Shown: positions 8,003-16,226, counted from the first letter of the stretch. The stretch: 64,000 nt of DNA from Dactylosporangium aurantiacum (GCF_000716715.1 NZ_JNYJ01000008.1:124001-188000), one strand, 5' to 3'. Numbers and translations are program-made. Notes: generated from the letters alone by a model not told the origin.

Positions 8003-8650
8003 CTAGCGTCCGTTCATGACCTTGTTGCCGATGACGACCCGGGTTTCCTGGATCAGGGTCTGCACATCGGCGTGCGACTGCTGCATGAGGTGCTCGAAGT
8101 ACGCGTGCGCCGGCTGTCCACCGCCGTCGAGAATGCTCGGCAGCAGACCGGTGGCATCGGCGATGCCCAGCAGGTGCACGTCGATCTGATCAATCGGTCT
8201 GCGCTGCGCCAATGCCGTTCCGAGCCGTACGCGAGGCCAGACGAAATCGTTGGTGTCGGTCGGCAGATAGAACGTGTAGCGGCGCAGCAGCCGCCGGCCT
8301 TCCTGGGGGATGACGTGATTGCCGGCGACCAGACGACGGGCGACCCGCTCGTAGGACTCCATCGACAGGTAGGTGAGCCAGGTCCGCACGTCCCTGGGGA
8401 CGCGCTCACCGCGGATGTCGTCCAGGACCGCGTGCGCGACGGAGTCGCCGGGGGTGGCACCGGCGCGGACCAGCAGCAGGCCGTCCTCGACGGTGAGGAT
8501 GCCCGCCCAGCCCAGCTCGCCGATGAGCGCGGAGGCGAGCCCGATCCTGGTGGCGTCGTCGGAGAGCCGCAGGGTGCCACTGCGGTCGTCGTGGCAGAGC
8601 CGGAAGAAGTCGTCGGCCAGCGGCTCGCGACGCCTGCGGTCAGACAGCAA
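8003..8650 (-). CDS. GPP34/GOLPH3-like family protein
   Basis: 215 aa if TTG 8650 is the start; an upstream in-frame GTG at 8725 would add 25 residues unlike the family. The product begins near LADDFFRLCHDDRSGTLRLS, then GLASALIGELGWAGILTVED, as in actinobacterial GPP34 proteins (the fold of the eukaryotic phosphatidylinositol-4-phosphate binder GOLPH3). Later segments RRLVAGNHVIPQEGRRLLRR and a leucine-rich helical tail fit. It probably binds the membrane peripherally; its bacterial role is unknown. It is the first gene of a likely GPP34-permease-acetyltransferase operon. The start is uncertain because no good ribosome site is visible. Confidence 0.75.
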   Translation of the reverse strand: MLSDRRRREPLADDFFRLCHDDRSGTLRLSDDATRIGLASALIGELGWAGILTVEDGLLLVRAGATPGDSVAHAVLDDIRGERVPRDVRTWLTYLSMESYERVARRLVAGNHVIPQEGRRLLRRYTFYLPTDTNDFVWPRVRLGTALAQRRPIDQIDVHLLGIADATGLLPSILDGGGQPAHAYFEHLMQQSHADVQTLIQETRVVIGNKVMNGR

Positions 8651-8931
8651 CCGCGTGCCATTTCGCCTGGTGCCGCACAGTCGTCCCCCATGAATGCAAT
8701 CCGCCGGTCCGAGTCCGGAAAGCACCGTAGCGGTTGCCCACGACGTACTTCAATCCCGAACGACGTTTTAACACCATGGAAACGCCTCGGTCCAGGTGGC
8801 CACCGGTGGCCATTGCGAGGTCAGACAGGATATGACGATCTTCGATTGCAAGAGTTTTCACCCGGCCACCGGCGACCCGCCGCGCAAATGGCTCGCAGCC
8901 GGGCGGCCCGCCCCCGGTAGGGTGGATCCAC

Positions 8932-9795
8932 ATGGATGTGTTCACGATCGCCGAATCCGGCGACGGGCCGTACGGGATCACGACCGGTCCGGACGGCGGG
9001 CTGTGGTGCACCCTCGTCCATGCCGGTGCCGTCGCCCGGATCGCGCCCGACGGCACGGCGACCCGCTTCCCCCTCACCGGCGACGGCCCGGCGCTCATCA
9101 CCACCGGCCACGACGGCGCGCTGTGGTTCACCCTCATGCGGGCGGGCGCCGTGGGGCGTGTCACCACCGCGGGTGCCGTGTCGCTGACCCGGGTGCCGGA
9201 CGCGCAGGGCCTGTACGGCATCGCCGCCGCCCCCGACGGCGCCATCTGGTACACCTCGATGCGGCCGGACCAGGTGGGGCGGCTGGCACCGGACGGCACC
9301 GCGACGGTCGTGCCGATGCCGGCGGGCTCCATGCCGTCGATGCTGACCGTGGGTGCCGACGGCGCGCTGTGGTGCACCCTCAACCAGGCCGGCGCCGTCG
9401 CGCGGGTCACCCCGGACGGCGCCGTGACCGTCGTCGCCCTGCCGACCCCGGACGCGGCCCCGGTCGGCATCACCACCGGCACCGACGGCGCCGTCTGGTT
9501 CGTGGAGATCGCCGCCGGCCAGGTCGGCCGGGTCACCCCCGACGGCACCGTCACCGAGTTCCCGCTGCCGGACCGGGCCGGCCGCCCGCACGCGATCACC
9601 GCGGACCCGGCGGGCGGCTGCTGGTTCACCGAATGGGCCGGCAACCGCGTCGGCCACATCACCCCGGACGGTGGCGTCACCCTTTACGACCTGCCGGTCC
9701 CCGACGCCGAACCGCACGGCATCGCCGTCGCCGCGGACGGCACCGTGTGGACGGCCCTGGAGACCGGCGCGGTCGCCCGGCTGACCCGGCGCTGA
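8932..9795 (+). CDS. vgb: Virginiamycin B lyase (streptogramin B lyase)
   Basis: 287 aa beta-propeller made of repeats of about 40 residues with the signature DGALWFT. In Vgb the ring-opening chemistry uses two His and two Glu with Mg2+ (S. aureus His228, Glu268, His270, Glu284). The equivalents are all present: His220 in GRPHAIT, Glu260 and His262 in EPHGI, and Glu277 in TALETGAVARL. The length fits Vgb (about 295 aa). It would linearise type B streptogramins in the cytoplasm; no signal peptide is present. TAGGGT at 8918-8923 lies 8 nt before the ATG. A related propeller with another substrate is possible, but the conserved quartet favours Vgb. Confidence 0.85.
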   Translation: MDVFTIAESGDGPYGITTGPDGGLWCTLVHAGAVARIAPDGTATRFPLTGDGPALITTGHDGALWFTLMRAGAVGRVTTAGAVSLTRVPDAQGLYGIAAAPDGAIWYTSMRPDQVGRLAPDGTATVVPMPAGSMPSMLTVGADGALWCTLNQAGAVARVTPDGAVTVVALPTPDAAPVGITTGTDGAVWFVEIAAGQVGRVTPDGTVTEFPLPDRAGRPHAITADPAGGCWFTEWAGNRVGHITPDGGVTLYDLPVPDAEPHGIAVAADGTVWTALETGAVARLTRR

Positions 9796-9816
9796 GCGCC
9801 GGGCCCGCCGGGGGTC

Positions 9817-11043
9817 CTACGACAGGACGCGCAGCTGGACGGTGGTGGCCATGTTGGACAGCTGGGCGAGGATCTCCGCCGGGTAGTCGATCGCGATGTC
9901 GGCCAGCAGGTATCCGAACTCGCCGCGGGTGGCCAGGATCTGACCCTCGACGTTGACCTTGTGGCCGGCGAGGATGCTGTTGACGTCGGCGAGCACGCCC
10001 GGCACGTTGTGGTGCAGCAGCGCGATGCGGTGGGTGTCCGGGGCCTGCTGCAGGTTGAGCGACGGCAGGTTGACGCTCAGCGTGGTGGAGCCCTCCTGCA
10101 CGTACTTGTGCAGCTTCTCCGCCACGAACGAGCCGATGTCGGACTGCGCCTCCTCGGTGGAGCCGCCGATGTGCGGGGTGAGGATGACGTTGGGCAGGCC
10201 GCGCAGCGCGGACTGGAACTCGTCGCCCTTGGCCTTCGGCTCCTTCGGGAACACGTCCACGGCGGCGCCGGAGAGGTGGCCGTTGACCAGGTGCCGGCGC
10301 AGCGCCTCGTGGTCGATGACGAAGCCGCGGCTCAGGTTGAGGAAGATGCTGCTGGGGCGCATCTTCGCGAACTGCTCCTCGCCGAAGAAGCCGCTGTTGC
10401 CCGGCCGCCCGTCGACGTGCAGGGTGACGATGTCGGACCGCTCCAGCAGCTCGTCGAGGGTGTCGCAGCGCTGCGCGTTGCCCAGGGCCAGCTTGTCGGC
10501 GGTGTCGTAGAAGTACACCTTGAGGCCCAGGTTCTCGGCCAGCACCGACAGCTGGGTGCCGATGTTGCCGTAGCCGACGATGCCGATCGAGCGGCCCCGG
10601 ACCTCGTGGCTGCCCGTGGCGTCCTTGTCCCAGACGCCCGCGTGCATGCCGGCGTTCTTCTCGGTGAGCCGCCGGGTCAGCGCGATGATCTCGGCGACGG
10701 CGAGCTCCACGACGCTGCGGGTGTTGGAGAACGGCGCGTTGAACACCGCGATCCCGGACTCGGCCGCGGCGCGCAGGTCGATCTGGTCGGTGCCGATGCA
10801 GAACGCGCCGATCGCCCGCAGGTGCGGCGCGGCGGCGAGGGCCGCGGCGGTCACCTGCGTCTTGGACCGGATGCCCAGCAGGTGGACCCCGTCGAGCTTG
10901 GCGATCAGCTCGTCCTCGTCGAGCGCACGCCCGAGGGTCTCGACCACGTATCCCTCGGACCGCATCCGCTCGACAGCGACGGGGTGGATGTTTTCGAGGA
11001 ACAGGACCCGCACCGGGTCGCTCTGGGATGTCTGTGACTGCAC
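9817..11043 (-). CDS. serA: D-3-phosphoglycerate dehydrogenase (short, ACT-containing type)
   Basis: 408 aa. First committed step of serine synthesis: oxidises 3-phosphoglycerate with NAD+. Nucleotide-binding motif GYGNIG at residues 157-162; catalytic Arg239 (LSRG), Glu268 (PKEP) and His291 (PHIGGSTEEAQ). The C-terminal ACT domain (about 335-408) has the E. coli-type serine-site pattern LLHHNVPGVL and a later Asn (KVNVEGQ), suggesting serine feedback inhibition. Length and layout match E. coli SerA (410 aa), not the long form of about 530 aa with an extra ASB domain that is common in actinobacteria. The start is GTG 11043. Confidence 0.95.
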   Translation of the reverse strand: MQSQTSQSDPVRVLFLENIHPVAVERMRSEGYVVETLGRALDEDELIAKLDGVHLLGIRSKTQVTAAALAAAPHLRAIGAFCIGTDQIDLRAAAESGIAVFNAPFSNTRSVVELAVAEIIALTRRLTEKNAGMHAGVWDKDATGSHEVRGRSIGIVGYGNIGTQLSVLAENLGLKVYFYDTADKLALGNAQRCDTLDELLERSDIVTLHVDGRPGNSGFFGEEQFAKMRPSSIFLNLSRGFVIDHEALRRHLVNGHLSGAAVDVFPKEPKAKGDEFQSALRGLPNVILTPHIGGSTEEAQSDIGSFVAEKLHKYVQEGSTTLSVNLPSLNLQQAPDTHRIALLHHNVPGVLADVNSILAGHKVNVEGQILATRGEFGYLLADIAIDYPAEILAQLSNMATTVQLRVLS

Positions 11044-11063
11044 CCCACCAACCCTAAGTGACC

Positions 11064-11255
11064 TCAGGTGTCACTGGTACGTGACCCGCGACTCGTCCCG
11101 CTCTGTGCGACCGCGTGCCGCTGCCGCAGCTTGTCGCGGATCTCCTCCGGCGTGTAGGCGCGCCGCCGCCGCTCCGCCCGGGCGACCACCACCCCGGTCG
11201 CCGCGACACCCACGACACCGGCCAGGCCGAGCACCTTCCACCACTTCGCCTTCAT
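11064..11255 (-). CDS. Small single-pass membrane protein (63 aa)
   Basis: MKAKWWKVLGLAGVVGVAAT begins a single membrane helix (residues about 7-26), followed by a very basic stretch AERRRRAY and the helix TPEEIRDKLRQRHAVA. A one-helix anchor with a cytoplasmic basic tail is predicted. Function unknown. The gene is divergent from 11276 with only 20 bp between starts. A TACCCT hexamer (complement of 11264-11269) lies 8 nt before its ATG. Confidence 0.75.
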   Translation of the reverse strand: MKAKWWKVLGLAGVVGVAATGVVVARAERRRRAYTPEEIRDKLRQRHAVAQSGTSRGSRTSDT

Positions 11256-11275
11256 GGGCCTCTAGGGTACTGGTC
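11256..11275. promoter_or_regulatory. 20-bp bidirectional leaderless promoter with overlapping -10 elements
   Basis: On the plus strand TAGGGT (11263-11268) lies 7 nt before GTG 11276. On the minus strand TACCCT (complement of 11264-11269) lies 8 nt before ATG 11255. The two hexamers share five base pairs, so RNA polymerase should not use both at once. Confidence 0.6.
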
Positions 11276-11908
11276 GTGCAGGGAGCTATCGATCTCGACG
11301 ACGCGGTGCGGATGACCCGGACGGGTGACCTCTGGGTGTTCCGCGGCCGGTCCAAGGCCGACCGGGCGATCCAGACGCTGACCAACAGCCCCGTCAACCA
11401 CGTCGGCATGGCCGTCGTGCTCGACGACCTGCCGCCGCTGATGTGGCACGCCGAGCTGGGCAGGTCCCTGCCCGACATGTGGAGCGGCACCCACCAGCGC
11501 GGGGTGCAGCTGCACGACCTGCGCGAGGCCGTGCTCGTCTGGGGCCGCCGCTACGGCCAGCGCCCCTGGCTGCGCCAGCTGCACCACGAGGTCTCCCCCG
11601 CCATGGAGGAGGCGGTGCTGCGCACCATCGCCCGCCTCGACGGCACCCCGTTCCCGTCGACGGCCCGCCTCGCCGGGCGCTGGTTCCAGGGCCGCATTCC
11701 CAACATCCGCAAGCGCAACGACTCCTCGCTGGAGACCGCCTACTGCGCCGAGGTGGTCGCCGTCACCTACGAGGAGATGGGCCTGCTGCCGAAGGGCCGC
11801 CGCGCCAACTGGTACGACCCCGGCAAGTTCTGGAGCGGCGACGACCTGGACCTGCTGCACGGCGCCACGCTCGGCGACGAGATCGCCGTCACCCTGCCGC
11901 CGGCCTAG
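11276..11908 (+). CDS. Permuted papain-fold (NlpC/P60-like) amidase-type protein
   Basis: 210 aa from GTG 11276. The N-terminal NSPVNHVGMAVV carries His42, and the C-terminal LETAYCAEVVAVTYEEMGLL carries Cys157. A His-first, Cys-later order with these surroundings is typical of circularly permuted NlpC/P60 proteins of the YiiX/YaeF type, which may act on lipid or peptide amide or thioester bonds. No signal peptide is present, so it appears cytoplasmic or membrane-associated. The substrate is unknown. TAGGGT lies exactly 7 nt before the GTG, supporting this start. Confidence 0.7.
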   Translation: MQGAIDLDDAVRMTRTGDLWVFRGRSKADRAIQTLTNSPVNHVGMAVVLDDLPPLMWHAELGRSLPDMWSGTHQRGVQLHDLREAVLVWGRRYGQRPWLRQLHHEVSPAMEEAVLRTIARLDGTPFPSTARLAGRWFQGRIPNIRKRNDSSLETAYCAEVVAVTYEEMGLLPKGRRANWYDPGKFWSGDDLDLLHGATLGDEIAVTLPPA

Positions 11909-11910
11909 GG

Positions 11911-11930
11911 CACCGACCGGGCGGTCGGTG
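11911..11930. terminator. Hairpin between convergent genes
   Basis: Perfect inverted repeat CACCGACCG / CGGTCGGTG with GG in the centre. It lies 3 nt after the plus-strand stop at 11908 and directly abuts the minus-strand stop at 11931. It can serve both directions. No U-tract follows. Confidence 0.6.
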
Positions 11931-12041
11931 TCAGCCGCGGCGCCTGGTCAGCACGACGACGAGGAGGACGACGGCCACGGCGACGACCGCCGTGCACAGG
12001 CCGCCCAGGATCAGCAGGTGCCATGGCTTCAACGCGCCCAT
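11931..12041 (-). CDS. 36-residue membrane microprotein with TatA-like N-terminus
   Basis: Minus-strand frame from ATG 12041 to TGA at 11931-11933. The product begins MGALKPWHLLILGGL, continues with a long Ala/Val/Leu helix and ends LTRRRG. The KPWH start is the one seen in actinobacterial TatA (MGxLKPWHIxxL), but the FG hinge and amphipathic helix of TatA are missing. GGAAG lies about 9 nt upstream as a possible ribosome site. A single-pass membrane peptide is likely. It may be a degraded TatA relative or an independent small protein. Coding status is inferred from composition. Confidence 0.55.
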   Translation of the reverse strand: MGALKPWHLLILGGLCTAVVAVAVVLLVVVLTRRRG

Positions 12042-12156
12042 CAGTGCCCACTTCCGTAGTCGATGTACAGGTCGGCGAAATTCCCGTCGGTGCGGGACGC
12101 CTCGTTGCCGGTGAGCGGCAGAGCACTGTGATCAGCTCCGTCCGCCCGGGCAGACC

Positions 12157-13281
12157 TCAGCCGGGCAGCTTCACCGTCGGGTCGTCCGGGGGCTGGGCGA
12201 GGCGCTGCGTGGTCGGCTCCTCGCCGGTGAGGCGGATCGTGACCTGCTCGCCGATCGGGTCGCCGGCCGGCGCGGGGGGTGCCGGGGCGGCGTGCTGCAC
12301 CCCGGCCAGCGGCACGGTCGGCGGTTCGCCGGGCCCGACCGGCAGGCCGCCGGCCGGGACGCCCGCGGTGTCGTCCTCGTCGTCCAGCGACGGCGGGACG
12401 ACCTGGGGCACGACACGGTGCGCGGTCGCCAGGACCGAGGCGACCATGAGTCCGGCGGTGCCGGCGATGCCGAGCGCGCCGCCCGCGTAGGCGGCGAACA
12501 GGCGGCGCCGGCTCAGGTCGTCCACGGCGACGTCCAGGGCCTGGTCGGTGAGGTACAGGGCGACGGCCGCGCCGGCGAGCAGGCCCAGGGAGATGAGGCC
12601 GAGGAAGACGGTGACGTACGTGCTGGGCGGGCCGTACTGCACGCCGCCGTGCCGGCGCTGCGCGACGACGATGAACAGGCCCGCCGCGCAGGCCCAGCCG
12701 CCGACGATCAGCAGCGCCGACACGGCGTCGCTGGGGCGGTGCCAGCCCGCCGAGAGCGTCGCGACGCCGGCCAGCGCGGCGAACGCGGCGGCGATCAGGG
12801 CTCCGGTGGCGCGCGCCTTCGCCGGCAGCACCAGGACGAACGCGACCGCCACCGACGCGGCGATCGTGGTGTGCCCGCTGGGCAGGCTGTTGCCGACGCC
12901 GGCGCGCTCGGGGTCGACGCCCAGGTCCGGGCGGGCGATGAGGGCCTTGACGACCTGGGTGGTCACGTTGGCGCCGGCGATGAGCAGCACCGCGCCGACG
13001 GCGAGGGCCACCCGGCGGCGGATGAGGGCGATGAAGCCGACGGTGACCGTGGCGACGGCGAGCGACAGGATCGAGATGCCGTTGAGGACCCGGTCGACGA
13101 TCGTCTCGACGCGGGCCCGGCCGATGCTGTTGCCCGTGAGGGCTATGTAGTCCAGCAGCTGCCCCTGTTCGGTCTGCACGAACACGTGCCACACCTGGCG
13201 GAAGCCGTAGACCTCCGCGGCGCCGAGCACGAGTAGCCACAGCACCAGCCCGAACGGCCATCCACGCATGGCGAGGAACAT
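12157..13281 (-). CDS. PAP2-family membrane phosphatase
   Basis: 374 aa. All three PAP2 motifs are present: KALIARPDL (residues 112-120), PSGHTT (134-139) and GWHRPSDAV (179-187), with His137 and His181 as the expected acid and nucleophile. About six membrane helices surround these motifs. The last ~80 residues are a Pro/Asp/Glu-rich, probably disordered tail (DDEDDTAGVPAGG onward), absent from simple PAP2 enzymes. It would dephosphorylate a lipid phosphate or polyprenyl diphosphate at the outer membrane face. Located upstream of the microprotein gene on the same strand. Confidence 0.88.
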   Translation of the reverse strand: MFLAMRGWPFGLVLWLLVLGAAEVYGFRQVWHVFVQTEQGQLLDYIALTGNSIGRARVETIVDRVLNGISILSLAVATVTVGFIALIRRRVALAVGAVLLIAGANVTTQVVKALIARPDLGVDPERAGVGNSLPSGHTTIAASVAVAFVLVLPAKARATGALIAAAFAALAGVATLSAGWHRPSDAVSALLIVGGWACAAGLFIVVAQRRHGGVQYGPPSTYVTVFLGLISLGLLAGAAVALYLTDQALDVAVDDLSRRRLFAAYAGGALGIAGTAGLMVASVLATAHRVVPQVVPPSLDDEDDTAGVPAGGLPVGPGEPPTVPLAGVQHAAPAPPAPAGDPIGEQVTIRLTGEEPTTQRLAQPPDDPTVKLPG

Positions 13282-13382
13282 AGCCGATCCCGGCGGCGGA
13301 CAAACGTGGCGGCTGACCGCTATGCGTGGTCGCGCACCGATCGGGGTAGATGGTCGTTGCTGTCGACGTGGAGGAGGCGGGG

Positions 13383-13610
13383 ATGATCACCAGGGTGCGG
13401 CCGGTCGGGGTGCTGGTCGGCTACGCGGTCGAGGCGGTCGACGGCCCCGTCGGCACGATCCACCGCGGCACGTACGACCGGGGGCGGCTCGTCGTGCTGT
13501 CCGGCAGCGGCGTGCAGGTGACGTTGCCGGTCGACGCGGTGCAGCGCATCGACCACCGGCGGCGCACCGTCTACCTCGGGGTCAGCCGGGCGTCGGTCGC
13601 GGGCGGCTGA
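13383..13610 (+). CDS. Small PRC-barrel-like protein
   Basis: 75 aa from ATG 13383, chosen because AGGAGG lies 7-12 nt upstream. The sequence VGYAVEAVDGPVGTIHRGTYDRGRLVV followed by VTLPVDAVQRIDHRRRTVYL is a short all-beta pattern like a PRC barrel. Such domains act as adaptors in ribosome assembly or photosynthetic reaction centres; here the role is unknown. The last 40 nt overlap the 3' end of the convergent diguanylate cyclase gene. Confidence 0.6.
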   Translation: MITRVRPVGVLVGYAVEAVDGPVGTIHRGTYDRGRLVVLSGSGVQVTLPVDAVQRIDHRRRTVYLGVSRASVAGG

Positions 13611-15040
13611 GCGTCCGCGGCGGGTCGCCGGGCGACCTCCACCCGGTCCCGACCGGCGCGTTTCGCCTCGTACAGGGCGGCGTCGGCGCGGGCGACGAGC
13701 TCGTCGGAGGTTTCCGCGCCGTCCCACTGGGCGAGGCCGGCGGAGAACGTCTGCCCCAGCGGGGTGGCCGTCATGAGCCGCCGCAGCACCCGTACCGCCT
13801 CGCCGGTGTCCGCGCCGGGCAGCAGCGCGATGAACTCCTCACCGCCGTAGCGGGCCAGGTGGTCGGTGCCGCGCAGCTGCTCGGACCAGGCCGCGGCGGC
13901 CGACTTCAGCAGCCGGTCCCCGGCCGGGTGGCCGTACTCGTCGTTGAAGCGCTTGAAATGGTCGAGGTCGAGCATCGCCACGGCGAGCCCGGCGCCGTCG
14001 CGGCGGGCCCGCTCGACGGCGGCGGGCAGCTCGGCGTTCCAGGCGCGGCGGTTGGGCAGGCCGGTCAGCTCGTCGGTGCGCGACAGCTGCCGCACCCGGG
14101 CCGTCTGCGCCTCCAGCTGCCGCAGCAGCTGCGCCATGCGGATCACGACGAGCAGGAACAGCACGATCGAGCAGATCGCGATCGGCAGCGCGTCGGTGAC
14201 CTCGCCGGCGGCGATCTGGCCGAGCAGCAGCAGCGGCGCCATGAGCGAGGCCAGGGTCAGCAGGACCAGCAGCCCGGGGCCGAGCTTCGGCGGCGCGCCC
14301 GCGGACTCGCCGATGAGGGCCGCGGAGCGGTGCAGCGCGGCGTGCCCGAACAGCACGTACGCGAGCAGGAACACCGCGCCGAGGAGCCGGTGCGCGGCGG
14401 GGCCGGGCTCGACCCCGATCGTGTTCAGCACGGCCCAGGTGACGTCGCCGACGAGGAACAGGCAGGCGGACGCGGCGATCAGCCGGTACGCGGTGCTGGT
14501 GGCGCCGCCGCCGAGCAGCAGGCGGGTCAGCATCGCCAGGACCAGCACGTCGCCGACCGGGTACGCGACACCGGTGAGGTGCGCCAGCGGCGACAGGCCG
14601 GTCTCGGTGACCGCCGGGCGGATCATGAACACCCAGGCGAGCAGGCCGAGGCCGGTGGTGACGGTGGTCGCGTCGACCAGCGCGCCCCAGTCGCGCCCCT
14701 CGGACCGGCGGCGGATGAGCAGCACCAGCCCGGCGGCGACCGCCGGGTACAGCGACAGGTAGCCCAGGTCGGCCCAGCCGGGTGACTCGTACTCGGCGTT
14801 GACGTGCAGGTTGTAGCCCTCGACCAGGATGCCGGTCGCGTTGCCGAAGATCCCGGCCGCGAACGCCAGCCAGGCGGCCCGCCCGGCACCCCGGTGGCGC
14901 AGCGCGCCGGCAACCATGGCGCCGACGGCCAGGTATCCGGTCAGCGCCTGCACCCCGACCTGCCACCAGCTGCCGTCCGGCACGAGGAACGACAACGCGA
15001 CACAGGTCCCGGCGGCCACCAGGTACCCCCGCAGCATCAT
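13571..15040 (-). CDS. Membrane-bound diguanylate cyclase (GGDEF)
   Basis: 489 aa from ATG 15040 (MMLRGYLVAAGT). Residues about 1-310 contain around nine membrane helices of a sensory module. A GGDEF domain follows, with TDELTGLPNRRAW at its start, LDLDHFKRFNDEYGHPAGD in the substrate region and the active loop GGEEF at residues 399-403. The product-inhibition site RxxD is intact (RGTD, residues 390-393, five residues before GGEEF). An active, feedback-inhibited c-di-GMP synthase is therefore likely. TACCCT (complement of 15048-15053) lies 7 nt before the ATG. It lies 22 nt downstream of the permease gene and near two EAL-HDOD genes. Confidence 0.92.
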   Translation of the reverse strand: MMLRGYLVAAGTCVALSFLVPDGSWWQVGVQALTGYLAVGAMVAGALRHRGAGRAAWLAFAAGIFGNATGILVEGYNLHVNAEYESPGWADLGYLSLYPAVAAGLVLLIRRRSEGRDWGALVDATTVTTGLGLLAWVFMIRPAVTETGLSPLAHLTGVAYPVGDVLVLAMLTRLLLGGGATSTAYRLIAASACLFLVGDVTWAVLNTIGVEPGPAAHRLLGAVFLLAYVLFGHAALHRSAALIGESAGAPPKLGPGLLVLLTLASLMAPLLLLGQIAAGEVTDALPIAICSIVLFLLVVIRMAQLLRQLEAQTARVRQLSRTDELTGLPNRRAWNAELPAAVERARRDGAGLAVAMLDLDHFKRFNDEYGHPAGDRLLKSAAAAWSEQLRGTDHLARYGGEEFIALLPGADTGEAVRVLRRLMTATPLGQTFSAGLAQWDGAETSDELVARADAALYEAKRAGRDRVEVARRPAADAQPPATDARLTPR

Positions 15041-15062
15041 GTCACTTAGGGTAACCGGAAAA

Positions 15063-16226
15063 CTACAGCAGGAGGGCGGCGGTGGCGAGCATCGTGCCGG
15101 CCACCGCGACGGCGGCGCCCGTGAGCAGGAACCGCGCCGCGGGCACCCGCACCCCGCCGGCTCGGCACCGCTCCCACCACAGCAGCGTCGCCAGGGACGC
15201 CCACGGCGCCGCGAGGGGCCCGACGTTGACCCCGATGAGCAGCGCCAGCAACTGCGTGCGGTGCCCGGCACCGATGCCGCCCTCGCCGGCGATGTACGCG
15301 GGGAGGTTGTTGACGACGTTCGCCAGGCCCATCCCGGTCGCCGCGGCCCGCAACGCCCCGGCGGCGCCGGGGTCGTTGCCGATGAGCGTGCCGGCGAACC
15401 GGTCCAGGCCGTGCGCGCCGAGCGTCTCGACGACGAGGAACATGCCGGTGACGAACACCAGCAGCCGCCACGGCAGCAGCCCCGGCCGCAGCGCCGCACG
15501 GTCGCGCACCACGAACGCGCCGACGACCGCGACCGCGGCCACCCCCGACGCGAGCCACAGCGGCACCTCGAACAGCACCCCGGCGAGGAACACCAGGCAC
15601 GCCCCCAGGGCCACCCGGAACAGCACCGCGTCGCGCGGCCGGTGCTCGGGCGGCGGCGTGAACCGCCGGGCGGCGCCGCGCCAGTACACCAGCCACAACG
15701 CGACGGCGGTGACACCGATCGCGGCCAGCTGCGGCAGCCACATCTGCCCCGCGAACGCCACCGGCCCCAGCCCGACCCGCCCCGCGGCCAGCAGGTTCGT
15801 CAGGTTGGACACGGGCAGCAGCAGGCTCGCGGTGTTGGCCAGCCACACGGTGGTCACGGCCAGCGGCAGCGGCGGCAGCCCGAGCCGCCGCGCCAGGGCC
15901 AGCATGACCGGGGTGAGCAGGACCGCGGTCGTGTCCAGGTTGAGCGTCATGGTGGTGACGGCCGCGAACGCGACGCAGACCGCGAAGAGGGCCACGGTCC
16001 TGCCCCTGGCCAGCCCGGCCAGCCGGTCGGCGAGCACGTCGAACACCTCGGCCTGCGCGGTCAGCTCCGCCAGGACGATCACCGCACCGAGGAACGCCAG
16101 CAGCGGCGCGATGCGCCGGACGGTACCCTCCGCCTCGGCCACCGGGAGCAGCCCGGCCGCGACGGCGGCGCCGCCCGCGACGAACAACCCGATCCCGACC
16201 CAGTCCAACACGTGCAGCCGCCTCAT
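15063..16226 (-). CDS. SLC13/ArsB-type ion transporter
   Basis: 387 aa from ATG 16226 (MRRLHVLDW); an in-frame GTG 18 nt upstream is possible. About 11 membrane helices. The repeated hairpin signatures are clear: AAVTTMTLNLDTTAVLLTPV in the first half with LANTASLLLPVSNLTNLL, and MGLANVVNNLPAYIAG with NVGPLAAPWASLATLLWW in the second. This is the IT superfamily (SLC13/ArsB) layout. Substrate could be arsenite, a dicarboxylate or another anion; no ars regulator or reductase is nearby, so arsenite is not supported by context. Same strand as the c-di-GMP genes. Confidence 0.85.
   Translation of the reverse strand: MRRLHVLDWVGIGLFVAGGAAVAAGLLPVAEAEGTVRRIAPLLAFLGAVIVLAELTAQAEVFDVLADRLAGLARGRTVALFAVCVAFAAVTTMTLNLDTTAVLLTPVMLALARRLGLPPLPLAVTTVWLANTASLLLPVSNLTNLLAAGRVGLGPVAFAGQMWLPQLAAIGVTAVALWLVYWRGAARRFTPPPEHRPRDAVLFRVALGACLVFLAGVLFEVPLWLASGVAAVAVVGAFVVRDRAALRPGLLPWRLLVFVTGMFLVVETLGAHGLDRFAGTLIGNDPGAAGALRAAATGMGLANVVNNLPAYIAGEGGIGAGHRTQLLALLIGVNVGPLAAPWASLATLLWWERCRAGGVRVPAARFLLTGAAVAVAGTMLATAALLL

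Noticed and set aside
12042..12156. Minus-strand peptide frame ending NEASRTDGNFADLYIDYGSGH, whose stop overlaps the microprotein start (TGATG)
   Set aside because: No ATG, GTG or TTG start lies between the PAP2 stop and this peptide in that frame, so it is probably not translated, though a CTG start cannot be excluded.
15063..16226. Arsenite efflux (arsB) operon
   Set aside because: No arsR, arsC or arsA is nearby, so only the broader transporter family is supported.
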